From contig NZ_SCFN01000001.1 of NCBI RefSeq assembly GCF_004138285.1, positions 372,001-436,000 on the forward strand: a DNA stretch of 64,000 bases. Reading direction: 5' to 3'. Position numbers and translations under genes: made by a program. Source of the stretch: Gottfriedia acidiceleris (lineage in GTDB: Bacteria > Bacillota > Bacilli > Bacillales > Bacillaceae_G). The notes under the pieces are model-generated. The model ran no database searches and was not told the origin of the DNA. It saw only the letters and a list, made by a program, of their open reading frames with translations. Positions 16,543 through 27,600 of the stretch are shown one piece after another. Position 1 is the first letter of the stretch, and every line of letters starts with the position of its first letter.

Positions 16543-19500
16543 GTGAAAAAATTAGTTCGAAATAAAACGCTCTCTTTAACGTTAGTAATGATTTTACTAA
16601 TTAATTTATTTGGTTTTGGCTTAATTTTACCTAATAAAGTGAAAGCTGCTGCTCCTATTATCCCTTCATTATTGCCTAAACCTGTAAGTTATGAACAAGG
16701 CACTGGTCAATTTACTTTAACCTCAAACACTTCTATATACGTAGCTGGTAATTCACAAGATGAGACAGACGAAATATACAATATTGCTAAATTACTAGTA
16801 GAAAAGTTGAATTCTTCTACAGGATTTAATATTAACATTATAAAATCAAATAACCCTCAAGTAGGTAGTATGTATTTTACAACAATAAATGGAAATTCAG
16901 AGCAAGGAAATGAGGGATATAGTTTAGTTACAGAAACGGATAAAGTTACACTTTCAGCATATAAACCTGAAGGTATTTTTAGAGGTGAACAAACCTTAAT
17001 ACAGCTCTTACCAGCAGACATTTTAAAGAGTACAGCTGTTATTGGCATACCTTGGGTTATACCTAACTCAAGGATTAATGACAAGCCTTCTTATAGTTAT
17101 CGAGGTCTCATGCTTGATGTAGCTAGACATTTTTTTACAGTAAATCAAGTTAAGCGTCAGATTGATCTAGCGTCACAGTACAAAATTAATAAACTCCATT
17201 TGCACCTGACAGATGATCAAGGATGGCGAATTGAAATTAAATCTAGACCGGATCTTATCACATATGGAAGTATTTCTGCAGTAAATCATGATCAAGGTGG
17301 ATATTATACGCAAGAACAATTGAAAGATATCATAAGCTATGCTAATGCTAGATATATCGAAGTGATTCCTGAAATTGATATGCCTGGTCATACGAATGCA
17401 GCATTATCATCGATCCCAGAATTAAATCCTTCCGGAGTCAGAGCGCAGCCTAGATACGATACAGCTGTAGGTTATAGTTCACTAATGGCTCGATCTGAAG
17501 CAACGTATGCTTTTGTTGATGATGTCATAAGTGAACTGGCTGCTATTTCACCATCACCGTATATACATATTGGTGGAGATGAATCGAATTCAACAACAGC
17601 TGCAGATTACGATTATTTTATTGGAAGAGTCGCAAGTATAGCAAATAAATACGGAAAGAAAGTTGTAGGATGGGACCCATATGATACTTCTACAGGTATT
17701 ACATCGAATGATTCTATTCTTCAAAACTGGCATTGTACTCCTACAACAGGCACTTCTGCCATTTCAAAAGGAATGAAGATGATATTATCTCCAGCAAATG
17801 CTTATATCGATCAGAAATACTATTCTAATTCTCCTTTAGGTTTAAGTTGGAGAGGATTTATAAATACAAATAAAGCATATACGTGGGACCCAACAGATTT
17901 TGCTCCTGCTGCATCAATTTATGGAATCGAAAGCACATTATGGACAGAAACCGTTGTTACAGGGGACAATATGGATTACTTGATTTATCCTAGATTAATA
18001 GCGAATGCTGAGGTTGGATGGACACCTAAAAATCTTAGAAACTGGAACGATTTCAAGACTAGACTTTATAACCATGCCCCAAGTTTGGAGAATAAGGGAA
18101 TCAAGTATTTTGCAGATCCGATTGCCTTTACTCCGCCAGCACCACCAATTAATTCAAAATGGAAAATGGATGAGGGTACAGGAATTACTGCGGCTGATAG
18201 TTCAGGTAGATTTAATGCAACATTATTAAGTACGACAACATCTCTTCCAACATGGACAATTGGTAAATTTGGAAGTGCTGTTAGTCTTAATGGGACTTCT
18301 CAATATTTAAGTTTAGGAGGTACAGAGATTACCGGAGACTGGACATTAGGAATGTGGGTTAATGGCAGGTCCAATACTACCAAAAGTGCAGAGGCACTTG
18401 TTAGTGGACCAACCTCTAGTATTAAAGCTAACCAATGGAATAAAACAGGTAAAGTTGGATTTTCTGTATTTGGGGTGAAAGACAGTTCATTCAATTATAA
18501 GCTTCCGACTACAAACACATGGGTTCACCTAACCTTTGTTGGCACTAGTGCAGGGACATCACTTTATGTAAATGGTGTACTTCAACAAACCCTCCCAGAT
18601 AAATTGAATTGTCCAATGTCGTATGTGGGAGCTGAAATACAACCTGGAACTGGTTCAAAAACTTCCTTCTTTGAAGGCAGCATAGACCAATTAACAATTG
18701 TCGATCGGGCTTTAAGTGCTAGTGAGATTGTAGCATTGACAAAATCACCAATAGCAACTTTAAGTTCGATTACATTAAATGGTAAACCTTTAAATGGATT
18801 TGCAACACAAACAACCGATTACAATGTAATGTTACCTGCAGGAACAACAGAAGTTCCAACAGTCGCTGCTACGGCATCAGATAGTAATGCAAAAGTAGAA
18901 GTGACAAATCCAATCGCATTGCCTGGTAATACAAGTATTAATGTAACTTCAGAGGACGGAACGACAACAAAGTTATACAATATTCATTTCTCGATCGATC
19001 AATTGAATGCTGTAACGATTACTGCTGACCAAACAGTGCTAAGCAAGTCAAATAAAGGGACGATTAGTATATCAGGGAAACTTGACAGTGGTTTGGATGC
19101 AGATTTAACAAAAGCTACCATACTATATAAAAGTAGTAATTCAGAAGTAGTAACTGTAGATGATAGCGGAAACATAATACCTAATAAAGAAGGAAACGCA
19201 GTTATTACAGCAAGCGTTAATCTATTTGGAACAATGATTGAATCGAATAATATCCCAATTGTAGTAGATAATACAGCACCTGTTACTACCGCAATCGTAA
19301 ATGGAAGCGGGGCGAATGGTTGGTATCATTCGAATGTATCTGTTACGTTAAATTCAAATGATAATTTGAGTGGCAGTGAAAGGACCGAATATAGAATAAA
19401 CGGTAGCGGAGATTGGATTCCATATATGAAGCCAGTTAACTTTGATCAAGAGGGAGTGTATACACTGGAATTTCGCTCAATTGACAAAGTTGGTAATAAG

Positions 19501-20112
19501 GAAGAGACAAATAAGCAAACTATAAAAATTGATAAAACGATGGCGCATTTTAACCTTACTGTAAATGGTCAACCCATAAATGATGGAGCTTCATTCGATG
19601 ACTATTTACCACTTTCCTTTAATGCTTCAGATGATTTATCTGGAATTGCTTCAGCTAAAATTCAAATAGCCGGAGAGGTCTATAGTATTGACACTAAATC
19701 ACAACAAAATATAGACATTGACATGGCAGGTAAACCAGGAAGTTTTACAGCACTAGTTATACTAGGGGATGTTGCAGGTAACCACCTAGAAACTTCAATT
19801 AATGTTAATGTCACTACTAATACTAATTCAATGAAGAAGTTAGTAAGTAGATATATAAATTCTGATGAACTCAACGGACCAATTATCGCACAACTGACGA
19901 ATAAACTTGATCAAGTAGAGCATCAACTAGACAAAGGGATGCCTGATCAGGCAGCTAAGCATTTACAAGACTTTTTAGGCGCACTCAATAATAAAGCATT
20001 AGAAAGTTATAGCAGTGAAAATGCTAAAGCAGTTTTGAATACAGATGCACTAAATATAATAAATAACATTACGGTTACACCCGAAACTGATATAGAAAAA
20101 TACAGTTATTAA
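16543..20112 (+). CDS. secreted multidomain GH20 beta-N-acetylhexosaminidase
   Basis: A 1189-residue secreted enzyme releasing terminal GlcNAc or GalNAc. Signal peptide about residues 1-35; GH20b domain about 42-180; GH20 catalytic domain about 186-530 (YRGLMLDVARHFF) with the catalytic pair Asp346-Glu347 in HIGGDES; LamG/concanavalin-like domain about 545-745; cadherin-like beta-sandwich about 750-825; Ig-like segment; a segment recalling OmpL47-type repeats about 915-1000 (ending REEVGNKEET-like RSIDKVGNKEE); Ig-like region; C-terminal helical FIMAH-like domain about 1105-1165. The GTG start lies 8 nt after AAAGGAG. Unlike the subtilases it has no dockerin. It carries a C5 motif but no RAT, so its control differs from that of GH84. 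Confidence 0.92.
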   Translation: MKKLVRNKTLSLTLVMILLINLFGFGLILPNKVKAAAPIIPSLLPKPVSYEQGTGQFTLTSNTSIYVAGNSQDETDEIYNIAKLLVEKLNSSTGFNINIIKSNNPQVGSMYFTTINGNSEQGNEGYSLVTETDKVTLSAYKPEGIFRGEQTLIQLLPADILKSTAVIGIPWVIPNSRINDKPSYSYRGLMLDVARHFFTVNQVKRQIDLASQYKINKLHLHLTDDQGWRIEIKSRPDLITYGSISAVNHDQGGYYTQEQLKDIISYANARYIEVIPEIDMPGHTNAALSSIPELNPSGVRAQPRYDTAVGYSSLMARSEATYAFVDDVISELAAISPSPYIHIGGDESNSTTAADYDYFIGRVASIANKYGKKVVGWDPYDTSTGITSNDSILQNWHCTPTTGTSAISKGMKMILSPANAYIDQKYYSNSPLGLSWRGFINTNKAYTWDPTDFAPAASIYGIESTLWTETVVTGDNMDYLIYPRLIANAEVGWTPKNLRNWNDFKTRLYNHAPSLENKGIKYFADPIAFTPPAPPINSKWKMDEGTGITAADSSGRFNATLLSTTTSLPTWTIGKFGSAVSLNGTSQYLSLGGTEITGDWTLGMWVNGRSNTTKSAEALVSGPTSSIKANQWNKTGKVGFSVFGVKDSSFNYKLPTTNTWVHLTFVGTSAGTSLYVNGVLQQTLPDKLNCPMSYVGAEIQPGTGSKTSFFEGSIDQLTIVDRALSASEIVALTKSPIATLSSITLNGKPLNGFATQTTDYNVMLPAGTTEVPTVAATASDSNAKVEVTNPIALPGNTSINVTSEDGTTTKLYNIHFSIDQLNAVTITADQTVLSKSNKGTISISGKLDSGLDADLTKATILYKSSNSEVVTVDDSGNIIPNKEGNAVITASVNLFGTMIESNNIPIVVDNTAPVTTAIVNGSGANGWYHSNVSVTLNSNDNLSGSERTEYRINGSGDWIPYMKPVNFDQEGVYTLEFRSIDKVGNKEETNKQTIKIDKTMAHFNLTVNGQPINDGASFDDYLPLSFNASDDLSGIASAKIQIAGEVYSIDTKSQQNIDIDMAGKPGSFTALVILGDVAGNHLETSINVNVTTNTNSMKKLVSRYINSDELNGPIIAQLTNKLDQVEHQLDKGMPDQAAKHLQDFLGALNNKALESYSSENAKAVLNTDALNIINNITVTPETDIEKYSY

Positions 20113-20135
20113 ACTAGTAAAATTATTAGTAATTG

Positions 20136-20161
20136 ACACCAGCTTTTGCTGGTGTTTTTTT
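20136..20161 (+). terminator. terminator of GH20
   Basis: ACACCAGC (20136-20143), a TTTT loop and GCTGGTGT (20148-20155), followed by seven T residues. Confidence 0.92.
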
Positions 20162-20615
20162 GTATGTCTATCTATATAAGATTTAAACCATACAGGATAT
20201 TTTCATAATTAGATAAATAAATAGATGCCAATTTCTAAAAATATAAAGTAAAACAAGAATGAAAAAATAAATTGTAGAATAATAATGGGAAAATTTTCTG
20301 TTTGATATGTATTATTAAAAAAATAATTTATTTTAACAAATCGATCCTTAAGACTAAAGTAAATTAGGATATTGATAGGGGGAGAATTTGATTTTACTAA
20401 AGTTTTCATATTTTTTTATATTTCAAATGGTGAAATCTAATGTTATTTCAATAAACTTCCTCTTTATTTCAAATAAAAATTACTTAACAGGATATGAAGT
20501 AATGTTAAATAGACAGATAATTCTAAATAGATTAATTTTAATTCTTGAATAGGGTATGTCTTAAAAGGTTATCGACTACTAGCTTTTTATTCGCCCATTT
20601 ATAGACTAATAGATT
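20162..20615. other. non-coding spacer upstream of the dockerin-less subtilase
   Basis: About 450 bases of very AT-rich DNA with no supported gene. Unlike the other protease spacers it contains no CCCCCAA element on either strand, which suggests different regulation of the gene at 20632. Confidence 0.45.
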
Positions 20616-20631
20616 GGAAGAGGGGAACAAC

Positions 20632-23600
20632 TTGAAAAACAGTAAGGTATTGCCGTACAAAGTATTAACAACTGTAGGTCTTGCAGCATTGCTCATATCA
20701 TCAACAGCTTTTGCAGAAAGTCCAGCGGGATTTAGCGCAAATGATAATTCGATTGACCACTCATCAATTAGAGAGCGAGCAGAATTTTTTAAAAGTGGAT
20801 TTTCGAATGAAGAAAATCAAAATACCGATAACGATCAAAATGGTCTTTCTAATTTATATGGTGAAAATAGTAATAAAATGGAAAATCAGTTTAAGCCAAA
20901 TGATAAAGTTCGAATCATTGTTGAAGTTGATAGTTCAGTAGATTCATCTACTTCTGAAACAGCAAAAGAAAATAAATTTAAGGAAAATCAAGATGGAGTG
21001 ATTGATAAAATCAAAAAATCAAAAGATCTTGATTTAAAAGTGAAGCACCGTTTCTTTAAAGGCCTTAATGGATTTAGTACTGAAACTGAATATAAAAATC
21101 TAAAAGATATTCAATCTACAAAAGGTGTAGTACATGTTCATATTGCTAGAGAATTCGAACCTTCTATGGCGGCTAGTAAAGAATTAGTACAAGCTCAAAA
21201 GGTTTGGGAATCATACGGATATCAAGGTGAGGGTCTTGTCGTAGGTGTAGTTGATTCAGGTGTTGATTGGTTACATAAGGATATGACAATAACCGACAAA
21301 GGTAAACAGCAAGAAAAATTGACAAAAAATAATATTCAAGGAAAACTTGATGGTACTGATGTAAATGAAATATGGTATAGCGACAAAGTCCCTACTGGCT
21401 ATGACTGGGCAGATAATGATACAGATGTTGTCCCTCATGGATTATATGGAAGTCCTCATGGTACACACGTTGCAGGTACAGTTGGTGCAAATGGGGATGA
21501 AGCGACTGATGGTGTAAAGGGAATTGCTCCAGGTGTTCAGCTACTAGCAGAAAAGGTTTTTTCTGATAATGGTGGTGGGGCTTACGAGGATGATATTATT
21601 GCAGGTATACAGCACGCAGTAACGATGGGTGCAGATGTTATTAATATGAGCTTAGGAGTCGACTCAGGATATGTTGGAGAGGACTATGATCCAATCCAAA
21701 AAGCTATTAGAGAGGCAACTGAAGAGGGGACCTTAGTTGTTGTTGCGGGAGGTAATTCTTCTTATAGTACAAATAATATTAAACTTTCAAGGTCGTTGAA
21801 GCCATATGCAGATAATCCAGATATTGGTACAGTAGGCGCACCAGGGGTAAGCCCATTTGCTTTATCGGTAGCATCATATGAAAATTCGAAAATACATATG
21901 AATAGCTTAAAATCTACAACTGGTGATATTCTTCCATATAAAGATCAAGCTGGTAAAAAGCTTTCTGATGTATTAACTTCAGGGAAGAATTATGATTTAG
22001 TTTATGTAGGAGCAGGTAGAGCGGCAGATTATGCGAATAAAAATGTCGAAGGTAAAATCGTTGTAATGAAACCAGATAGTGAAACTGGATATTCTGCAAA
22101 TGTTGTTTTCCAAAATGAAGCTCAGAAAAGAAAAGCAGTAGCAATCCTGCAAGTACCAGGTGCTAAAATGCCGGATTATCCTGCTATGGATTTCTCTCCT
22201 TATTACCTAACAGCTATGACGACAAGTAAAGCGGTTGGAAATGATTTAATTGCAAAACTGACAAGCGGACAAAATGTAAGTATGCAAATGTCGTCTATTG
22301 GTACTTATGTTGATAATGCAACTAAAGATAATATGTCATTTTTTTCATCTTATGGTACTCCGTCTACATTAGAGTTTAAACCTGAAATTTCAGCTCCAGG
22401 TGGTAGTATTTATTCTACATTACCAGGTAACAAATACGGCGTTTTTAGTGGTACATCAATGGCAACACCACATGTAGCAGGTGGTTCTGCATTAGTACTA
22501 CAATCACTTTATCAAAAAGGAAACGCCCATTCAGAAGATACAGCTTTAAAAACAAAACTTGCCTTAATGAATACATCGAAAGTAATCATGGATCCGTCTA
22601 CGGATTATACAATACCATATTCTCCTCGTAGACAAGGCTCTGGTTTAATGCAAATTGAAAATGCAATTAAAACGCCTGCAATTCTAAGAAGAACGAATGT
22701 ACCACTTGAAGAAGCAGGTGCAGTAGCATTAAAAGAAATTAAAAATAAAAATTTCGTAACGTTCAATTTAAGTTTAGAATCATTAGAAGCTAATAAAACT
22801 AGTAATAAAAATGATTTAGAGTATTCAGTTTATGTAGATCTTTTAACTGATGGCACAGAAAACAAATCTTTTGACTATAACAAAGATGGAGTTGCAGATG
22901 AATCACACGACTATTTAACATTAAAGAGTAAGCGTGTGGAAGGAGCAAAAATCGTTGTAAATAATCAAACAGTTACTGCGTCTAATGGTGCGGTTGTATC
23001 TGTAAAACCAGGACAAAAGAGAGAAATTGAGGTCCAAATTAGTCTACCATCAGAAATGAAGGATAAACAATTTTTAGAAGGCTTTGTGCGCCTTGTTCCA
23101 ACTGGTGTGAATAAGGATCAAGCAGTTCCGTTAACTGTTCCTTACATGGGCTTTTTCGGTGATTGGACTGAGCCAAATAACTTGGATCCAGTTGCTTGGA
23201 GTGATAAGGCATTCTTAGGCTATACTGCTCTTTGGGATGATATGAGCGACTATCCAATGGGATACAATCAAAAGACAGGAAAATTTAATATGAATGAATC
23301 AACTATTTCTCCAAACACAATTGCACCAGGTGTTTTCTCATCATTTACTGCATTACGTAATTTAAAAGAAACGGAAATGTATGTTGAAGATGCAGAGGGG
23401 AATAAAGTGAAATGGTTAGGTAACTGGAGTGAGTACACGCCAGACGGTACACCATATAAATTTAGAAAAAATATGATGTTCAACGGTGACTTCTTCTATC
23501 GATTTGATGAATTTGATGCACCAAATTATACATGGAATGAAAGAAATGAAAAAGGTGAAATTGTTCCAGATGGTACGTATTATTACGTGATTAAGACAAC

Positions 23601-24207
23601 AATGGACTATCCAACTGCAAAGCCACAATATGTAAAACTACCAGTAAAAGTAGATTCAACCCTAGTGAAAATTTCTAATATTCAATACAAACCAACCACT
23701 AATGGAAAATTTGAAGTAACTTGGGATGCTGTTGATAGTGAAAATGGTAGTGGCTATAACAATGCAGTTGTTTATGTAAACGGCCAATACTTTGAAGCAA
23801 AAAATGGTTCAAAATCAATTATTGTTTCTAATGAGCCAAAAAGTATAGTGGTACAAGCTTATGATAAAGCTGGAAATATTAGCTATTCTTTATGGGGAGA
23901 TCCATCATACATTAAAGAAAGTATGATGCTAATCACTTTCAGTGTTTCGGGTACAAATGTAAATGAAACTACTCCAGCAAGAATAGTAAGTTTTGCTAAT
24001 AACCGCGTTAATTGGAAACTAATTATGAAAGATGCAAATGGAAATCTAATTGATACATTTGATGTGGAAAATGAGCATTCATTACGTGTAAGCTTTTTAC
24101 CTGATTCAGATATTCCAGATGGTACGTATTATGTTTCAGCAGAGGTTACATCTTTAGATGGATTCAAAGTTACTACGAAACCTAAGTCGTTTACAGTGAA
24201 ACATTAA
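20632..24207 (+). CDS. secreted S8 subtilase without dockerin (lactocepin/C5a-peptidase-like)
   Basis: A 1191-residue secreted protease. I chose TTG 20632 because GAAGAGGGG lies 7 nt upstream and it gives a compact signal peptide (residues 1-28, ending TAFA). Prodomain about 85-175; S8 domain with Asp208 (GVVDSGVDW), His276 (HGTHVAG), Asn375 and Ser609 (GTSMATPH); PA insert about 440-545; Fn3-like domain (C5a-peptidase type) about 690-840; C-terminal beta-sandwich repeats with two DGTYY motifs typical of FlgD/Ig-like modules. It has no cohesin-like region, no PGHF module, no dockerin and no conserved tail. It sits between GH20 and the other paralogues but lacks the C5 motif, so it is probably an older, independent member of the cluster. 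Confidence 0.9.
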   Translation: MKNSKVLPYKVLTTVGLAALLISSTAFAESPAGFSANDNSIDHSSIRERAEFFKSGFSNEENQNTDNDQNGLSNLYGENSNKMENQFKPNDKVRIIVEVDSSVDSSTSETAKENKFKENQDGVIDKIKKSKDLDLKVKHRFFKGLNGFSTETEYKNLKDIQSTKGVVHVHIAREFEPSMAASKELVQAQKVWESYGYQGEGLVVGVVDSGVDWLHKDMTITDKGKQQEKLTKNNIQGKLDGTDVNEIWYSDKVPTGYDWADNDTDVVPHGLYGSPHGTHVAGTVGANGDEATDGVKGIAPGVQLLAEKVFSDNGGGAYEDDIIAGIQHAVTMGADVINMSLGVDSGYVGEDYDPIQKAIREATEEGTLVVVAGGNSSYSTNNIKLSRSLKPYADNPDIGTVGAPGVSPFALSVASYENSKIHMNSLKSTTGDILPYKDQAGKKLSDVLTSGKNYDLVYVGAGRAADYANKNVEGKIVVMKPDSETGYSANVVFQNEAQKRKAVAILQVPGAKMPDYPAMDFSPYYLTAMTTSKAVGNDLIAKLTSGQNVSMQMSSIGTYVDNATKDNMSFFSSYGTPSTLEFKPEISAPGGSIYSTLPGNKYGVFSGTSMATPHVAGGSALVLQSLYQKGNAHSEDTALKTKLALMNTSKVIMDPSTDYTIPYSPRRQGSGLMQIENAIKTPAILRRTNVPLEEAGAVALKEIKNKNFVTFNLSLESLEANKTSNKNDLEYSVYVDLLTDGTENKSFDYNKDGVADESHDYLTLKSKRVEGAKIVVNNQTVTASNGAVVSVKPGQKREIEVQISLPSEMKDKQFLEGFVRLVPTGVNKDQAVPLTVPYMGFFGDWTEPNNLDPVAWSDKAFLGYTALWDDMSDYPMGYNQKTGKFNMNESTISPNTIAPGVFSSFTALRNLKETEMYVEDAEGNKVKWLGNWSEYTPDGTPYKFRKNMMFNGDFFYRFDEFDAPNYTWNERNEKGEIVPDGTYYYVIKTTMDYPTAKPQYVKLPVKVDSTLVKISNIQYKPTTNGKFEVTWDAVDSENGSGYNNAVVYVNGQYFEAKNGSKSIIVSNEPKSIVVQAYDKAGNISYSLWGDPSYIKESMMLITFSVSGTNVNETTPARIVSFANNRVNWKLIMKDANGNLIDTFDVENEHSLRVSFLPDSDIPDGTYYVSAEVTSLDGFKVTTKPKSFTVKH

Positions 24208-24231
24208 TTTGCAAGCATTTATATTTTTGAA

Positions 24232-24260
24232 AACCAAGGATTATTCCTTGGTTTTTTTAT
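24232..24260 (+). terminator. terminator of subtilase 20632
   Basis: AACCAAGG (24232-24239) pairs with CCTTGGTT (24246-24253), followed by a T tract. Confidence 0.9.
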
Positions 24261-24433
24261 TTTCGCAAATTCGATATCTCATACACTAAATCTAGTTTTA
24301 TCTAACAAATAATTTATGTATGTGATCAATTATATTAATCAAGTAATTTTTCATTTCTTCTATATTTAATATTGTTAGACTCTTGTATTTTGGTAATGGT
24401 TTTTCAAGATAAAATGATACTCTCCGTTACTAG

Positions 24434-24450
24434 ATTCCCCCAATATATAT
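24434..24450 (+). promoter_or_regulatory. C5 motif, distal copy, subtilase 2
   Basis: ATTCCCCCAATATATAT, 240 bp before the ATG at 24674 and 150 bp before the proximal copy. Confidence 0.5.
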
Positions 24451-24583
24451 GTCGAAAATTTCTGAAAATTTACACTTGATTAAAAGATCTTTTTTTATTT
24501 TTCATTTAAATCTATCGAAAATAGACTTTAAATTTAAATTTTGAACTGTTGGGGATGAAACGCTGGACACCTTCTTGCGTGCA

Positions 24584-24600
24584 ATTCCCCCAATATACTT
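24584..24600 (+). promoter_or_regulatory. C5 motif, proximal copy, subtilase 2
   Basis: ATTCCCCCAATATACTT, 90 bp before the start, followed by CTTTAGCTATAATTC, which is similar to the sequence after the GH20 copy. Confidence 0.55.
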
Positions 24601-24673
24601 TAAGAATATCTTTAGCTATAATTCTAATTGATTATTCTGAAAATTAAAATTAAGAGTATTTGGAGGTTATAAG

Positions 24674-27600
24674 ATGAAAAAGATGAGGGGAAAGTTTTTT
24701 CAAGCTACAGCCGTATTTGCTCTAGCTAGCAGTAGTATTCTCGGGTATTCAGTTGTTAAAGAGAGGCCAGCGTATGCAAGTTCAAATGAAGCTGAGAATA
24801 TACTTCGAACGCTTTCAGATGAACAACGAGCGGCTTTGCAGCGATTAGATTCTTCAGAGATAAAGACTGGCTTACGATTAGACGAGGATATCGATTTATC
24901 TAGTGATGAAGAGGTAACGGTAATTGTTGAGTTCAAAGAACTTCCAGCTAAAGTGGCACAATTAGAAAAAGCGACAAAAGGAGAATCGATTTCGTTTGAA
25001 AAAGCGAAGGATAATGTAGAAAAGTCACATACTCAGTTTAAAAAGGAGTTACAAGAAAAACTAGGTTCAAAAGAGAAATCGAGTAAAGAGAACTTTCATA
25101 TTAAATATACATATCAAAATGCATTTAATGGTGTGACAATGTCTCTTCCTGCAAATCAAATTAAGAAATTAATTGATTTTGATATGGTCAAGGCTGTTTA
25201 TAGTGATACAACAATCCAAATAAAACCTCCAAAAGAAGAGGTAGAAGAACAAAAGCAAACAAAAGTTGATAGTATACCATTTTTAAAAATTGATCAATTA
25301 CATAAGGAAGGCTATACCGGAGAAAATATAAAAATTGGCGTAATCGACACGGGTATTGATTATAATCATCCTGATTTAAAAGATGCATATAAAGGTGGTT
25401 TCGATTTTGTAGATAACGATAATGACCCTATGGAAACTACATATGCTCAGTGGAAAGCATCCAAAAAATCAGAATTTGTAAATGGCAGTTCGTATTATAC
25501 GGAACATGGTACACATGTTTCTGGTACAATTGCGGGTCAAGCAAAAAATAACTCTGATTATAGGGTAACGGGCGTGGCACCTGATGCGGATTTATATGTA
25601 TACCGTGTACTAGGTCCATATGGTTCAGGTTCAAATTCAGCCGTTATTGCTGGAATTGATCGATCTGTAGCAGATGGAATGAATGTAATAAACCTTTCGT
25701 TAGGCGCAACATTAAACAATCCTTTAGAAGCGACAAGCTTAGCGGTCGATAATGCCGTATTAAGTGGAGTTACTGCTGTCGTTGCAGCAGGAAACGCTGG
25801 AGAAAGTGGGATGTACACATTAGGCTCACCAGGTGCAGCAGCTCTTGCATTAACGGTTGGAGCGAGTTCCACGGCAACAAAGGTAACTACATTTACGAGT
25901 AAATTTGTGTCAAATGGTAATGACAGTGAAAGCACTTTACAATTGATGACAAAAAAATGGACAGATGATTTTAGTAGTTTGTCTGGAAAAACATTCGATA
26001 TCGTTAATGTAGGTGAAGGTGGAGCAACGGATTACACTGGAAAGAACGTTCAAAATAAAATTGCATTTGTCGCTCGTGGTACGTATGCTTTGGTTGATAA
26101 AATGAAATACGCAAAACAAAATGGAGCAGTTGGAGTGATTATTTACAACAACAATGCTACTGAAGGACAAATCCCTTATTATTTGGGAGAAAGCAATGAT
26201 AATATTCCAGTATTTTCAATGACAAATAAAGACGGATTAGCTGTCAATAACTTATTTGCTAATGGAACACCGACAGTTACGTTAGGAACAATAGGACAGG
26301 CTGAAATTCCTGGGGATGAACTAGCGAGCTTTAGCTCAAGAGGGCCATCTGGAACATTATATGATATCAAACCAGAAATTACAGCACCAGGTGTAGATGT
26401 ACTATCAACGGTGCCTTCGTATATTAGTAACAAAAACGACGTAACTGATTATTCCTCTGCCTACTTAAGAATGTCCGGGACATCGATGGCAACTCCTCAC
26501 GTTGCTGGTATTGCAGCATTACTTTTACAGGCACACCCAGATTATACTCCAGAAGATATTAAAACAGTTTTAATGAATACAGCGGATCCTCTAAGAGGTC
26601 AAAATAGTGTGTTTGAAGTGGGGGCAGGAAGAGTAGATCCTTACGAAGCAATTTATTCACGTACCGAGTTAGCAGTTCAAGATGAAACACCATATATAAA
26701 AAATAACCAAATGGAGATCATCAACGAACAAACAGGTGGCCTTAGCTATGGTTTTATTCCAATCGATCAAAACGACATCACAAAATCTACGAATCTAGTC
26801 ATCACGAATCATACTGAAAAAATGCAAAAATATACAATTTCGGTTGAGTATAATGTTGGAGCACGTGGATCCTTAGATGCCTTGGAAAATGGTGTAAAAG
26901 TCACATTGCCTGAAGAGCTTAAAATGAAAAAGAATAGTCAGGAAACAATTCCTGCGTCACTTTTCATTCCATCTACTGCTAAAAAGGGAACTTATGAAGG
27001 CTATATTCATGTAGTGAATGATAAGGACCCAGAAGATAACTATCAAATTCCGTTTGGTTTCCGTCTAGTAGAAGAAGGATTGGAATATTTCAAGGCTCAT
27101 TCACCAAGCATTTCGACTAATCGTGCAATTAACCCTTATAGTGTAAAGGGCACGGATTTAGATTTTAAACTAAATTCACCAATGAAAACATTAGATTTTA
27201 TTTTAGTTGATTCGAAAACAAATAAAGATTTAGGTCTAATCGCGTCAATTGATAGTTCTAATGTAGGAATCGATGCTGATTATTACATTCAAAAAGGCTT
27301 TATGGGTAGGTATTTTCCATTTACAGGTAATGCTAAAAAGCCAATTGGCTATACGTCTGTTTTAGCAACGAATGGATTATACAAAATGAAAGTGATCGGT
27401 ACTAATTTGGATGGTAAACAGTTTACAAAGACTGACCAAATATATATTGATAATAGTCGTCCAAGTTTCACGTTAGATGATACAAATGCTCTACCGAAAG
27501 GCGATTTACCATTTGTTGAATTAGCACCTGGCCAAAAAACAGTCACATTATCTGGAACTGTTGTCGATAATGAGGCAAAGGAAATGGAAGCTAGTGGTAT

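Noticed and set aside
20209-20409. 66-codon minus-strand frame in the spacer before the dockerin-less subtilase
   Set aside because: Very AT-rich, Phe/Ile/Asn-dominated composition, and no ribosome binding site before the start.
25558-25935. 125-codon minus-strand frame inside subtilase 2
   Set aside because: It lies fully antisense to the conserved S8 domain, has no ribosome binding site and has shadow-like composition (Ser, Thr, Pro, Ala runs).
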